From Rosellinia necatrix (lineage: Eukaryota > Ascomycota > Sordariomycetes > Xylariales > Xylariaceae), in NCBI GenBank assembly GCA_021209875.1, contig JAGYVD010000002.1, positions 1,984,001 to 2,048,000 on the forward strand: a stretch of DNA of 64,000 bases. Reading direction: 5' to 3'. Of this stretch, positions 22,372 through 34,878 are shown one piece after another. Made by a program: the position numbers and the translations under genes. A model generated the notes under the pieces. That model ran no database searches. It had not been told where the DNA came from and saw only the letters and a list, made by a program, of their open reading frames with translations. Positions within the stretch are counted from its first letter, which is position 1. Each line of letters starts with the position of its first letter.

Positions 22372-24983
22372 GTTTGGTCTCTGGACGTTGCTCTCGTTTG
22401 TTTTTTTAAGTATGCTGGACCTGTTCTGCTGAACTCGTTGCTGTACTGGCCCCCCCCTAATTGATTTGCTGACTTAGGTTGCGTTCGGGTCGGATGCCGT
22501 CTAGCCAATTTACACGGAACCCTCTCTATCCAAGTCCAAAGCCGGCGCAAAGATGAATAGGTGGCACGGCAGTCTGTCCGTCCTCTACTGACTATATCAT
22601 ATATTGGAGGTCGCACAACCAATTTTCTGATAAGGAGGCGTTATGGAGCGGGCGTAGGAAGAGCCACGGGGGGCGGACCTCGTTAGAATCGGAACGGGCA
22701 AAGGTTGTCGAGCTGTTCGTGAGCTGGAGAGAAATTCGCTGTGGTGTAGAAGGTAGAATGTAATGAAGCTGGCAACTATTTCTGGAATTGTGTTGATTTG
22801 GCGGCTTAAGTTTGAAAAACGCGCCGAAGTGACCAAATGATACAAGGGGGAAAGTGGTCGTGGTCTATCTTGGTCGTTGTTGTTGAGCACTTGTGATGCG
22901 GCGGCGTGATGCGGAGAGGCTACCTGCATGCTGTTCTTCAATTTTTGGCACCATATACGGAGTATTTAATTGCATAGTTCAGGTGGTGACGAAGGTGGGG
23001 CTGGTATACACGCTTAACCTATCTAAGTAGGCACCTCTAAGAGGTAGGTACCTACTTACCAGGGGTAGGTTCTATGTGGAGGGCGGGGGACTCCACTACC
23101 ACATGTAAATAAAACGGTTTCTTACACCTAACAGTCATAATGCTTGATCTACGGTTTACTACGTAATTAGAGTCTTCTGCCCTCATTTTGTCTCCTGGGC
23201 AGCTACCTATCAGCCTATTAGTGCGCGTGGTCCCTTCACGGTATAGCCATGGCGAGGGCTGTTAATTTCAAGCCATTTCCTCAGTCCTACCATCATTGTA
23301 TCGTGCCTTCTGCGCTAAAGGCCTGCATATGCAATGTTTAAAGGGCTTAGTATGCAATACCTGGCTCCGGGCAGTCCAACTATGAAATGAAATATGGATC
23401 AGACCTGGGCACTTCCGAAGAATGTTATTTACTTGTTCCATTCAGTGATAGGAATGGTCTGGGTTAAGTAGTGACCGGGAGGCGGTGGCCTCGCTGGTGT
23501 TTAATCGAAACCTAAATCAGTCATTACGATAACTCTGAGCTGTGGATATGCCCAACTAGAAGAATGAGTTGAGAGATTTGGGAACTTGGAAATTGCAATT
23601 TTTGGGGGTTAAGTTAACCTACAAGGTAACAAGGGTAGCACCGAACAAACAGGCGAGGGTGCGTAGTAGGTTGGTGAGAAGCCTCGAGTAGGTGGCGTGG
23701 TCAATTCCACGCCCCAAATATTCTGCTATGTTACAATAGGTATCGAAATCGTCCTCTTTCACCTAGCCAGGCTAGCCTACCATGCGCCACAAGAATTGGT
23801 AAAGCCTTGAACATTCATCGATGATGCAGATTGTGTAGAGTAGCAGGTCTACAGCTAGGTAAGCACTGACGGGTACACATAGGCTTAACTTAAGGGAGCC
23901 GATAGATCTAAATTGCAACCAGACCGATGTTGATCTATGGATTGAACACAAGCGAAGCCATAAGGATTCCAAGATTGTTCTACTTGAGCAAGACCTTACA
24001 AGCATCCATATAATTCAGACGATCAAAAAATAACGAGAGTCTTAACGAGGATATTGCAAAAAAGGATAGATGGATATATCCGAGACCTTAGGTACTTCCC
24101 CCTGACTTGGGAATAAGACAAACTCTCCAACAAATGGGTAGGAAGGGTTAGGGGAACATGGCAATTGCAGGTAGATAGGTGGTGGCTATCTTGTAACGAG
24201 TGGGATTCACAGAACAGACCATGACGTCATGATAATTGTCTTCATTGCATACGAAGTAAATATGAACCATGACGAGCTCTTCTATCACGTGATCATGGAT
24301 TAAGTATGTCTGAGCAGTCCGAGCAGGATGACCAGTGCGCTAAACCTGATTTGTAGTTATGCGTTCCAGGAATTTTACATAAAAATTATTACCTAATACC
24401 TAAGTAAGTTTGTAGGTGCAGCTGTTACCTAACGCCCCTAGGCAGACAGGTACCTACCTTACTTAACCTAGGTGATTGACTACTTACTTGAGTAAGTATA
24501 TATTCATGTTGGTTGCTTCTAAATCCCAATTCCTCTCCCTTGTCGTGAAACGTGTTGCCTGCTCCTATGTGACGTGCATTTTCGCTCGGGACCATTTCCT
24601 ATAGCAGTGGGGGTGCTTGAACAAATTCCCACCTACCATCTTCCTCGTCCGCTAAACATCTTGTCCTTCCCAGACTTCTCTATTCGGGATAGGCAAGCAG
24701 GTTGCTTGCAGTGTTCTGCGAAAGTGCCTAAGGCATGGGGATACAACCCAAACTCTTTTATTTTATTTTATAATGATGCTCGTTCCATAGATGCCTGCGC
24801 TCTGTCGATCGATTTCATCTGCCTAGGTGCTCACCTGTTGCACAACTTGCGAATCTCATCGACCAACATCTCATCGTCGCCTCCCGCGACTGTGACTGCG
24901 ACTGCGACTGCGACTACGACTACGACTGCGACTACCTACCTGCCTATTCCTCCACATTACTATCTAGCGTCCTACCTGCAAAA
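22372..24983. promoter_or_regulatory. 2.6-kb divergent spacer SRP9/RAD26
   Basis: No convincing coding sequence is found; the frames present are short and lack family motifs. The region is rich in CCTAGGTA/TAGGTAGGTA-type steps (for example 23020-23060 and 24390-24500), and a GCGACT/ACGACT hexamer array lies at 24884-24945 just upstream of RAD26. A TGACGTCA palindrome (CRE-like) occurs within CATGACGTCATGA near 24222. The start-proximal part should be the RAD26 5' UTR. Confidence 0.45.
24884..24945. repeat. GCGACT/ACGACT hexamer array upstream of RAD26
   Basis: About ten hexamer units with single-base variants, ending 40 bp before the RAD26 start codon, so it is probably in the 5' UTR. Confidence 0.85.
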
Positions 24984-27900
24984 ATGGAAGGAAGTGGGCA
25001 ACAACCTACGGGCGTTGCATCGGAGTCCGGAGACAACGCTGGTCCGAGGGGATCTGCTGTGGCGAGTCAGTCAACAATAGCAGTGCAGGCAGCTTCTCCC
25101 AATGTCCATTACAACGTGCTTGCCGACGATAAATCCGAAGATGAAGATGCCAACGCCGAGTCGATCAACCCACTTCTTGACGAGGCGTCTGCCCTCAAAA
25201 ACCTTGCCACCGACGTGCGCGACCAGGACGATCTGGAAAGGGATATTACCTACCAAGCCACCCTGGCATTTATCAGCGCAGAAGACAAGCGTGATGAGAA
25301 GCGCATCGAAAAGGCCCGGAACAATATTGCAAAGCTAGAGGCGCAGAAGAAAACTCAAGAGGAGCGCTTTCGTAAGGCTATCGGCAGGCCGGAACTCAAG
25401 CAGAAAATCCGGGAGGAGATTGCTCGTATTGACTCGGAGCTCGACTTGACCCGGAATGATGTTGTCCAATTTGAGGCCCGCATGGAGAAAAGACACGAAC
25501 AAAATCAGCTTACAGGCCAGACAGCAGTGGGCAATAGGAAATTACCGGGGGAGACGCATCGTGAATTCCTGATCCGCACAGGGAAGATAACGCCCTTCGA
25601 CATCGGAGCGCGCGCGCAGGGCGTCGGGGGTGACCTAGCTGATGTTCTAGCCGATGCCGAAGAGGAAGCTGCTGCAGATGAACTGGAAGAGCAGGCCGGC
25701 TATGAGCTACGTTCACATCAAAACCTGCGCGCACCCGGATTTGCCGAGGATGTCGATATAACGCCTTTTGTAGTAGAGAGTGAGTTTTCGTTAAGACCAC
25801 GAAAGCGGCAAAGACCTGTCCAAGGAGACATCTCATCGGATGAATACACTCCTCAAGTGACTGAAGAACCCGAGGCGGAGTTGTCCGACAGCCAGGAATC
25901 GGAGGATTATGATCTGACTGAGCGCCCAGCAAAAAAGGCAAAGAAGACCTCCAAGGAAGATGAGAAAGTCGACCTTAGCAAACTTGACGATGGGATCGAG
26001 GCCAATTATCAAAGGCGACTCACAGACTGGGTTGATAGGCGGAGTCGCGCGAGATCACGCCGTCAACTGACCAGCCCCGAAGAGGAAAATGCCGAAGGGC
26101 AAGTTCATGATCAAGAAGAGCATGAGTGGTTCAAGCCATCTCCAGATGAACCCGATCACCATCTCAAACATGGATTAAAATTACCAGGTGATATCTATCC
26201 TGCTCTATTTGACTACCAGAAGACTGGCGTTCAATGGCTCGCCGAGTTATATTCCCAACAGGTAGGAGGGATCATAGGAGATGAGATGGGGCTGGGCAAG
26301 ACCGTGCAAGTCATCTCATTCATTGCAGCACTCCATTATAGCAAACAGTTGAACAAGCCCGTCCTGGTAGTCGCACCCGCCACCGTTCTCCAACAATGGG
26401 TCAACGAGTTTCATCGCTGGTGGCCGCCATTACGCGTCTCCATGCTCCACTCATCCGGTTCTGGTATGCTAAATATGAGTAGAGAGAACGAGATCGAAGA
26501 CGAAGACAGAAGCTGGGATAGACGAGATGGCCCTCGCACAGTGAACAAGACGGCGAGAAGAGTCATTGATCGCGTCGTACAGCAAGGTCATGTTCTGGTC
26601 ACCACTTATGCTAGCGTCCAAATTTATGGCGATATATTGGCCACAATGGATTGGGGGTATGCTGTACTTGACGAAGGCCATAAGATTCGGAACCCCAACG
26701 CTGCCGTTACCATTGCTTGTAAGGAATTATGCACGGCGAACCGAATCATTCTTTCTGGAACGCCTATACAGAATAATCTAGTAGAGTTGTGGTCGTTGTT
26801 TGATTTTATCTACCCTATGCGACTCGGGACCCTCGTCGATTTCCGAAAACAGATTGAAATCCCCATTAAAATTGGTGGATATGCCAATGCTTCTCACCTA
26901 CAGATTATGACCGCAGAGAAAACTGCTCAAGCGCTTAAAGACAACATTAGCCCATATCTTCTCCAGCGGCTTAAAGTCGACGTTGCTACCGACTTACCCA
27001 AGAAGAGGGAACAGGTGCTCTTCTGCAAGCTCACAAAACTACAGTATGATGCTTATCGGCTATTCCTTGATTCTAAAGAATTGGGCAACGTCCTTAAGGG
27101 AACTACGCAGTCTTTCTTTGGAATTGACAGGCTTCGCAAGATCTGCAACCACCCAGATCTAGCTGATCCTAATATCAAAACTGGACGTCCGCAAGATTGG
27201 GGAGCGGCCAACAAGTCCGGGAAGATGCAAGTTCTGAAGGCGCTTCTCGGGATGTGGAAAAAGCTTGGCCATAAAACACTATTGTTTTCCCAGACTGTGC
27301 AGATGCTTGACATTCTTGAACGGTTTGTTCAAGGCCTTGGCAACATCAAATCTTTACGGATGGATGGCAAAACACCTATCAAGATGAGACAAATCCTCGT
27401 CGATAAGTTTAATAATGACCCAGACTTGGACCTCTTCTTGCTGACAACGAAAGTTGGCGGCTTGGGGGTGAACTTGACCGGAGCTAACCGCGTTATTATC
27501 TATGACCCCGACTGGAATCCATCCACAGATGTGCAGGCACGCGAAAGAGCGTGGCGCTTGGGGCAAAAGAAAGATGTGACGATTTATCGATTAATGACTG
27601 CTGGCACGATCGAGGAGAAGATATATCATAGACAAATCTTCAAGCAGTTCCTGAGCAACAAAGTACTCAAGGACCCAAAACACCGTACTACCTTCAATCT
27701 GAACGACCTACATGATCTCTTTACCCTAGGATCATCCGAAACAGCTAGTACAGAAACAGCAAGACTTTTTAAGGATTCCGGGGTCGACATTCACTCAACA
27801 AAGGCTCATGTAGCTATGGATTCAACAAGCAATAATCCTATTAGCAATGAACAAAATATGTCTTCGGGCGGCGATGAGCGTAATAGACTAGAGCGCATTG

Positions 27901-28526
27901 ATGGCGTTGCCGGGCTAGAAGAATACAAGACCGGTGAAGAAGAAAAGGCCGCCACGAAAGATGAGGATCGTATTATGGAAGGTTTGTTTGCTCGATCCGG
28001 CGTCCAATCAGCGCATGAGCATGATGCTATTGTCGATGGTAAGTGGAAACCTCGCGCAGATCGCGCGATGCTCCAGCACGAAGCAGCTAGGGTCGCGAAT
28101 GAGGCTGCCTCAGCGCTTCGTCGAGCCAAAGAACAGGCGCGTCGCGTCCCTATTGGCACGGTGACATGGACAGGGGAAGTCGGCGAAGGGGGGCGTCCCT
28201 CCAATATCCGTCGGGGGCGCGGTGGCCCTAGTTCTTCTTCCGTATTGTCCAATCTATCAGATCGACAAGGGATTTCGCCATCTGGATCACAGGCCCCGCG
28301 CCAAGGACGGTCGACGATGCGTCTCAATGACTTCATGGCGGCCATCCCGCAGTTCATCAAGCGCCACGGCGGCAAGGTGCCCACTAAATCGATCGTCGAT
28401 CACTTTAACCCACAGTGCAAGACACGGGAGCAGACAGCTGAGTTCAAGGTAGCTCTGAACAGAGTTGCCAAAATGGACTCGCGAGGCTCTTCTATGCGTG
28501 GCATTTGGGTCCTTCGTGAGGATTAG
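24984..28526 (+). CDS. RAD26: RAD26/CSB (ERCC6) SNF2-family ATPase, transcription-coupled repair
   Basis: An intronless gene of 1180 residues. Rad26/CSB pushes stalled RNA polymerase II to start transcription-coupled nucleotide excision repair. An N-terminal charged, coiled-coil-like region (residues ~60-180) precedes the SNF2 core. The core has LFDYQKTGVQWLAELY, GDEMGLGKTVQVISF (Walker A, about residue 432), ATVLQQWVNEFHRWWP, a DEGH box where many SNF2 proteins have DEAH, and LSGTPIQNNLVELWSLFDFIYP. The second helicase lobe shows LLFSQTVQMLDILE, LLTTKVGGLGVNLTGANRVIIYDPDWNP and QARERAWRLGQ. The C-terminal ~70 residues form a compact conserved block ending GIWVLRED. The start ATG has context CAAAATGG. 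The DEGH form is, to my knowledge, shared by Rad26/CSB. Confidence 0.93.
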   Translation: MEGSGQQPTGVASESGDNAGPRGSAVASQSTIAVQAASPNVHYNVLADDKSEDEDANAESINPLLDEASALKNLATDVRDQDDLERDITYQATLAFISAEDKRDEKRIEKARNNIAKLEAQKKTQEERFRKAIGRPELKQKIREEIARIDSELDLTRNDVVQFEARMEKRHEQNQLTGQTAVGNRKLPGETHREFLIRTGKITPFDIGARAQGVGGDLADVLADAEEEAAADELEEQAGYELRSHQNLRAPGFAEDVDITPFVVESEFSLRPRKRQRPVQGDISSDEYTPQVTEEPEAELSDSQESEDYDLTERPAKKAKKTSKEDEKVDLSKLDDGIEANYQRRLTDWVDRRSRARSRRQLTSPEEENAEGQVHDQEEHEWFKPSPDEPDHHLKHGLKLPGDIYPALFDYQKTGVQWLAELYSQQVGGIIGDEMGLGKTVQVISFIAALHYSKQLNKPVLVVAPATVLQQWVNEFHRWWPPLRVSMLHSSGSGMLNMSRENEIEDEDRSWDRRDGPRTVNKTARRVIDRVVQQGHVLVTTYASVQIYGDILATMDWGYAVLDEGHKIRNPNAAVTIACKELCTANRIILSGTPIQNNLVELWSLFDFIYPMRLGTLVDFRKQIEIPIKIGGYANASHLQIMTAEKTAQALKDNISPYLLQRLKVDVATDLPKKREQVLFCKLTKLQYDAYRLFLDSKELGNVLKGTTQSFFGIDRLRKICNHPDLADPNIKTGRPQDWGAANKSGKMQVLKALLGMWKKLGHKTLLFSQTVQMLDILERFVQGLGNIKSLRMDGKTPIKMRQILVDKFNNDPDLDLFLLTTKVGGLGVNLTGANRVIIYDPDWNPSTDVQARERAWRLGQKKDVTIYRLMTAGTIEEKIYHRQIFKQFLSNKVLKDPKHRTTFNLNDLHDLFTLGSSETASTETARLFKDSGVDIHSTKAHVAMDSTSNNPISNEQNMSSGGDERNRLERIDGVAGLEEYKTGEEEKAATKDEDRIMEGLFARSGVQSAHEHDAIVDGKWKPRADRAMLQHEAARVANEAASALRRAKEQARRVPIGTVTWTGEVGEGGRPSNIRRGRGGPSSSSVLSNLSDRQGISPSGSQAPRQGRSTMRLNDFMAAIPQFIKRHGGKVPTKSIVDHFNPQCKTREQTAEFKVALNRVAKMDSRGSSMRGIWVLRED

Positions 28527-29329
28527 GGGGCTCTGATGAGATCCCGCGCCGCCCGCTTGCGACGACGTGACTAAACGATCTCTCTAAGCGATACAGGGTA
28601 GAAGAAATCGGAGAAGCTAGCCAATTATACACGGCCCGGCTTTATATTATGTAAGAATCATGCAGTCTGCGATGCTTAAACCTTGGAATCATATATAAGG
28701 AGCCCACTATTGATCGGCGGGACTCAGGGGGTGGGCAGGAAGTTCAGGGCACTAGGGGGAATGTGAACCTCGGATGTTCAACCTGACGATGACCGTCTAC
28801 AGCACACGTCTATTTGTACTGTATATACTGCGTTTGTCTTTTAATAATACGCGTAAACTTGACCATCTACTGTCATCCCAACCCGGCCGACCCGATGTGA
28901 TAAGTTTATTTATACGTGCGATCGTCCTGCTTTGTAGAGCACCTGTACTGGGCTCGCGAGTAGAGGGTTATATCAATTGCGGACCGATTGAATTCCAACT
29001 ACGGGCATTGGTAGGCGCAGGTCCATTGTCTTCGTGAGTCAACGTTTCTTTTCATATCTATCTACTGTAGCCGTGCCAGAAGCATCATGTGACATGTTGG
29101 TAAAGTCATACCCCAAGGGGCAATAGAGACCAGGCATGCTTTCTCTTCATAGAGACGCACGCCGTTCTCCTCGTAAGTGTCAACGCCACAGAGACGAGGA
29201 CTAATGCAAGCCCAAATGTGCTAGAAAACGCGTGATCCTCTCGAGAACGCCCGAATTACTGCCCAAGCCACAGCCAAACCCATACGAACGGTAGGTCGAT
29301 AGGCGGAAAGAGGATGGGATATCGTGCGA
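28527..29329. other. Convergent spacer RAD26/RPS14
   Basis: An 803 bp spacer between facing genes. No gene or structured RNA is recognised in it. Confidence 0.4.
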
Positions 29330-30526
<1,197 letters not shown>

Positions 30527-30947
30527 GGTGGCGGCTTCTCTGGGTGATTGTCGTTAGTAGACTGCAAAGAATGGACGGCGGAGGTTTGCGAATACAATTG
30601 AAGATGTGTGGTGATGTTGGGTGGGGCGCGCTCTGAAGGTGGCAGGCGGTCAGGGTGTATGGCGGGGCAGAACTTTGACCGTGGGCGCGATGGGCGAACC
30701 CTAAAACTTTTTTTCTGGGTTTCGCTTGAGAGGGTTTGGTCCACCACCCAATACAGCGGGGCGAGCAAAATGGTCCAAGCGCCATACAGACCCACACTCA
30801 CACAAATTGCCAGTCCACAAATCCTGCTACCTTTTAATGCGTGCTCGTGAACTTTTTTTCCTCCCGTCTTTTATTCAACAACACCCAACGCCTAACGCCC
30901 AAACCGAGTCGACAATCACGACCCCGGCCACTCGCCAATTCGACACA
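30527..30947. promoter_or_regulatory. Divergent ribosomal-protein promoter RPS14/RPL7
   Basis: This 421 bp serves two ribosomal protein genes. At 30697-30706 it contains AACCCTAAAA, a telomere-repeat-like box of the kind bound by Tbf1/Rap1-type factors in fungal ribosomal protein promoters. A T7 tract follows directly (30709-30715). Sharing one box between two genes would give balanced 40S and 60S protein output; that role is inferred. Confidence 0.6.
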
Positions 30948-32443
30948 ATGGCTGCCACTACGTATGCTTCCCCTCCTTGATTTCCTTCCGCCATTCGTGC
31001 AGAGAATGTTCAATCTGTCTCCACGATCCCCCGGATTCTTGCAGATTGTCGTGGTCCTCTCGGCTGGATGGCCTGACTTCTCCCTATATCTCAGATATGG
31101 GGTCAGAAGCCTCGCACCAGCTCGATCTATCCCTGGCCTCTCCCTCTTTCCTCTAGGCTTGGAAAATAGCTTGCAGACTGAGAGATATCGCCTGGGGCGT
31201 TGGATATGAAGGGTCTACCCTTCTCTCCGAAATGTAGCTGCCACGTGCACCGGCCTGGAAGGGCCGTTTGTGCCGTGTGCATTCCGTCTTGGATTCATTC
31301 CAAGGTGTTGTCGGATGAGGGAAATGCTGAAAACAGCGTGTTACATTTATGTATATGCGTTCGCTTTCTCTAGCATCTCACCGATTAAATTTATTCCCTC
31401 GAGTTAGCCACCGCTGAGAATGTCGCACCGCAATCGGCAATTCTCCAACCGGCGCTCTATTCATACATGTCGCCATGTATGCTGTGGACTATGTACTGAT
31501 CTAAACCTGCAGTTCCGTCCCCACCAAGGATCAGGTTCTGGTCCCTGAGACCCTCCTGAAGAAGCGCAAGAGCCAAGAGAAGGCTCGCGCTGAGAAGGCC
31601 GCTGAGATTGAGCAGCGCAAGAAGGTTTGTACCCATTTCGTTGTTTGTCTTGTATGGTGATGGGGAGCGTTGTGATGTATAAAAACCCTTTGCGACTAGA
31701 CACAGTCAATGCTGTTGCAAATTAACCATCTTTCGGGTCTGATTGACGAGGAGTGGCGTATTTTAATACTTGTTGTTCAAAAAAGAGAATCACGATATTA
31801 ACATCGCACTGCGTAGGCCAACAAAGAGAAGCGCGGTGTTATCTTCAAGCGTGCTGAGAAGTACGTGACCGAGTACCGCGATGCTGAGCGCGAGAAAGTC
31901 CGTCTCAACCGCCTTGCTAAGCAGGAGGGCAACTTCCACGTCCCTGCTGAGGGCAAGTTGATCTTCGTCATCCGCATCAAGGGTATCAACAAGATTGCCC
32001 CTAAGCCCCGCAAGATCCTCCAGCTTCTCCGTCTCCTCCAGATCAACAATGGTGTCTTCGTCCGTGTCACCAAGGCTACCGCTGAGATGATCAAGATCGT
32101 TGAGCCCTGGGTCGCATATGGTTACCCCAACCTCAAGAGTGTCAAGGAGCTCATCTACAAGCGCGGGTACGGCAAGGTCGACAAGCAGCGCATTCCTCTG
32201 ACTGACAACGCCATCATCGAGGAGAGCCTCGGCAAGTACGGCATCATCTGCATGGAGGATCTTGTCCATGAGATTATCACCGTCGGCCCCAACTTCAAGC
32301 AGGCCTCCAACTTCCTGTGGCCCTTCAAGCTCAGCAACCCCAATGGTGGCTTCCGCCCCAGGAAATTCAAGCACTTCATTGAGGGTGGCGACTTGGGCAA
32401 CCGTGAGGACAAGATCAACGCTCTGATTCGACAGATGAACTAA
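30948..32443 (+). CDS. RPL7: 60S ribosomal protein L7 (uL30)
   Basis: Exons 30948-30961, 31513-31624 and 31817-32443, giving 250 residues. The eukaryotic N-terminal extension is basic ([24 protein letters not shown]). The uL30 core has [39 protein letters not shown]. The C-terminal half shows [28 protein letters not shown] and [14 protein letters not shown]. Intron 1 is long for this genome (551 bp) and starts after only 14 coding nt. Intron 2 (192 bp) carries a C/D snoRNA. Yeast RPL7A and RPL7B introns also host snoRNAs, so the host relationship looks old. The exon 1 to 2 join gives MAATTSVPTKDQ in frame. Confidence 0.96.
31668..31748 (+). ncRNA. Intronic box C/D snoRNA (snR39/snR59/snR39b-like) in RPL7 intron 2
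   Basis: A C-like box GTGATGT lies at 31672-31678 and a D box CTGA at 31739-31742, 71 nt apart end to end. The 15 nt at 31725-31739 (accatctttcgggtc) are exactly complementary to the conserved 25S rRNA segment GACCCGAAAGAUGGU. By the box D plus five rule the methylated base would be the G of CCCGAAAG. Yeast snR39b targets G805 and snR39/snR59 target A807 in this segment, and snR39 and snR59 live in RPL7A/RPL7B introns. CGT and ACG flanking the boxes could form a short terminal stem. Weak points are the last base of the C box and the short stem. Confidence 0.75.
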
Positions 32444-33379
32444 GAAACTTGACTTGATTCGTGGGTTATGGGGTTCGGGATTGGCGGGTATTGTTCATGC
32501 ATGGTCGGCGGCGTTATAAAAGGCTTCGGAAGCAATCAATGAATTGAGATTTGTTATAATGACGACCTCTCAGTCCCATCCCTGATATATGTGTTGCATT
32601 AAGACGCTCATGCCTAGATGCAACAATACCATGATCCTTTCACCAAGTCCGTCTTCTAACTGTATATGAAATTTTTATTGACTTGTTTTAACCTATCATA
32701 ATTCAGAGTTAGTTTGACACTATCCGCGAGACAGAGATATCAGACTCAACCTAAAAAAGACTCGACTGACGCCCTTGTAGTACCTGGTAATCACACGTGT
32801 AAAGGATCGGATTGGGAAGATTTACTGTAGAAATAGCGCTAACCTATAGTTGGTGCGCTATCCGATTATGGCACGATATGCCGAATGTAGCCATATCAAC
32901 TTCGAATAACGATAGGCCGTGCCAGAATAGAAGCGCAATACATACTTAGTACTCGTAGGTAGTTCAATGTTGATCACACCATCTTACCTAGTGTCGTGGC
33001 TTTCGTTCAGTAGTTCTCTGGGATCCTTTTGCGTAACATTATACAAAGTGGGTAGTTAACTAGTCTGATAACTAAACTTTAATAATTCATGTATCCAATC
33101 TGGCCTGCTAGTAGGTGAGATATCCGGATTAGTCGCCTCTTGAGTAGACAAGACATTCGATATACGAAATCCTGGAGTAATGTACCTAGTAACATCCGAA
33201 GCCGGTCTAAAGCTGAAAGTGAGGCTCATTGTCACCGTCTAGTCTAGACCCCATCTATTCGAACCCCGCTCATCTATAAAGGTCCGATGTCTTAGGTTGC
33301 GCGCAATATGATTATCAAGGCATTGTATTATCGAAAGATGGACGAACCGAAAGGGGGTTTGGACCCAGTGCATCCGTGT
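32444..33379. other. Convergent spacer RPL7/ISA2
   Basis: A 936 bp AT-rich spacer with no gene recognised; the left end is the RPL7 3' UTR. Confidence 0.4.
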
Positions 33380-34281
33380 TCACATCTTGATATCAAAGCT
33401 GGTGCCGCATCCACAGCTACTCGTCGCCAAGGGGTTGTCGACGATCTTGAACTGGCTGCCGATCAGCTCCATCGTGTAATCCACCTTGCTGCCCTTGAGG
33501 AGCTCCAGACTGGGCAGGTCCAGGACAACCTTGGGGCTTGTGGCGGGCGCCGACTCGGCGTCGTCCGGGGCGAAGGCGAAGATGGTATCATCCTCGTTCA
33601 ACGCGGACGGCGACGGGACGCTTGCCGTGGTCGTCGACGGCGTGATGTCCTCGGCTACCTGTTCCGGCTCGAGCGGCGGGGCGGAGGCCGACGGGAGCGT
33701 GGAGAGGGACATCAGGTACTGGAACCCGTGGCATCCGCCCGACTCAACCTGGATGCGCAGCGCGAGGTGCGGGTTCTTGTCCTTGGTCATGATCTGAGAG
33801 AGGCGCTGTCGTGTTCAAACGCTCGTGGGTCAGCGGGTCGCCCAAACTGGCCCCATCATACCATATAAGCGGGAGATGAGAGCCATGGAGAGGAAGGGGA
33901 GGGAGGGAGGGAGGCGAGTTAAAAGAAGCGGAGGTCACATACGTGAGCCGCGCGCGGCGTGATCTCCAACATCATGTCGCTCCCGTCGTCGTCCGTCTGT
34001 GGGTTGTGAATGGCAAGGGTCTTGGCCAGCGGTCTCGAGATGCCGAATGTTCTTCTGCCCGCGATGGCCCGGTAGCCCGCATTTATGTCCGCGCCGGCCC
34101 GGCCCAAGACCGGCGTCCTCGCCGTCGACACGGCATTACGCCGAGCGGTACCGGCACAGAAAAGTCGAGCTTGCGCCTTTAGCGGGAGCAGGACATCAAG
34201 AGTGGAGCTTGAGTTTCGCGCGCAGAGCTGCACAAATAGCTTTGCGGCCGAGGTGGCGTTAGCGCATGATAGGGGTGGCAT
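33380..34281 (-). CDS. ISA2: ISA2-like mitochondrial iron-sulfur cluster assembly protein
   Basis: Exons 34281-33943 and 33805-33380, giving 254 residues. A-type Isa proteins work in mitochondria to mature [4Fe-4S] proteins. The first ~100 residues are Ala/Arg/Ser-rich and low in acid, as in a mitochondrial presequence. The core shows LEITPRAAHRLSQI (across the intron), ALRIQVESGGCHGFQY with the first conserved Cys, and the C-terminal TSSCGCGTSFDI with the Cys-Gly-Cys pair. A ~60-residue Ser/Pro/Ala-rich insert separates them (PLEPEQVAEDITPSTTTA and on), as in several fungal Isa2 proteins. The first ATG after the upstream stop was used (context GTCGAAATGC). Confidence 0.9.
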
Positions 34282-34878
34282 TTCGACGATCAATGAAGAA
34301 GTTAGCCGAGGGGACTGCGAGAATGGTGTTGGAACGCTTGGGCGGTGTTTCTAAGCAGACTAGGTAATTATTTCGGCGGGTGAGATGATGTCAAACCCGG
34401 AACTGGTGTGGGTCCAGAATTGTAGGTACATGCTGGGCATGTAACTCGCTACCTTACCTGTCGTACCTGGTAGGTAGGTATTACCTTAAGTACATACCTA
34501 TTAGGTAAGTAGCTATCGGCATAGTTGCTGACATACCACCGACTATACAGCCTACTCTTAATTGGCTGATAGCACCTGGGCAGGTTAAATAAAATACTAA
34601 CTTCGGAACTAACTTCGAAAGTAAACTAGAGGTAAATAAATACCTTGGTATTCTATGCGAAAGCTTTCAAACTACCCTATATTACACCTAATCAGACGCC
34701 ATCTATTGACATGTTGACCTAGTCTTTCTTCAAAATACAGTGTCGTGACAATACACATCGCTAGATGTCTTCTGCTGACATCCCCAGCCCAAAACTTCCC
34801 ATACGTAGTATCCAGGAAGCCTTGTCTCCAACTGCCACATAGCCAACCTAGACCAGACGGTCGAGTCCTCGTTTATAT
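34282..34878. other. Spacer upstream of ISA2
   Basis: A 597 bp spacer that must include the ISA2 promoter. It has several TAGGTAGGTA and ACCTATTAGGTAAG steps near 34470-34510. No gene is seen. Confidence 0.35.

Noticed and set aside
24574..25080. 168-codon frame overlapping the RAD26 start
   Set aside because: Different frame from RAD26, repeats translate to Thr-Ala runs, no motif; it is mostly RAD26 5' UTR.
33240..33290. tRNA-like GGGTTCGAAT on the minus strand
   Set aside because: No pairing of the T-stem and no D-arm upstream.
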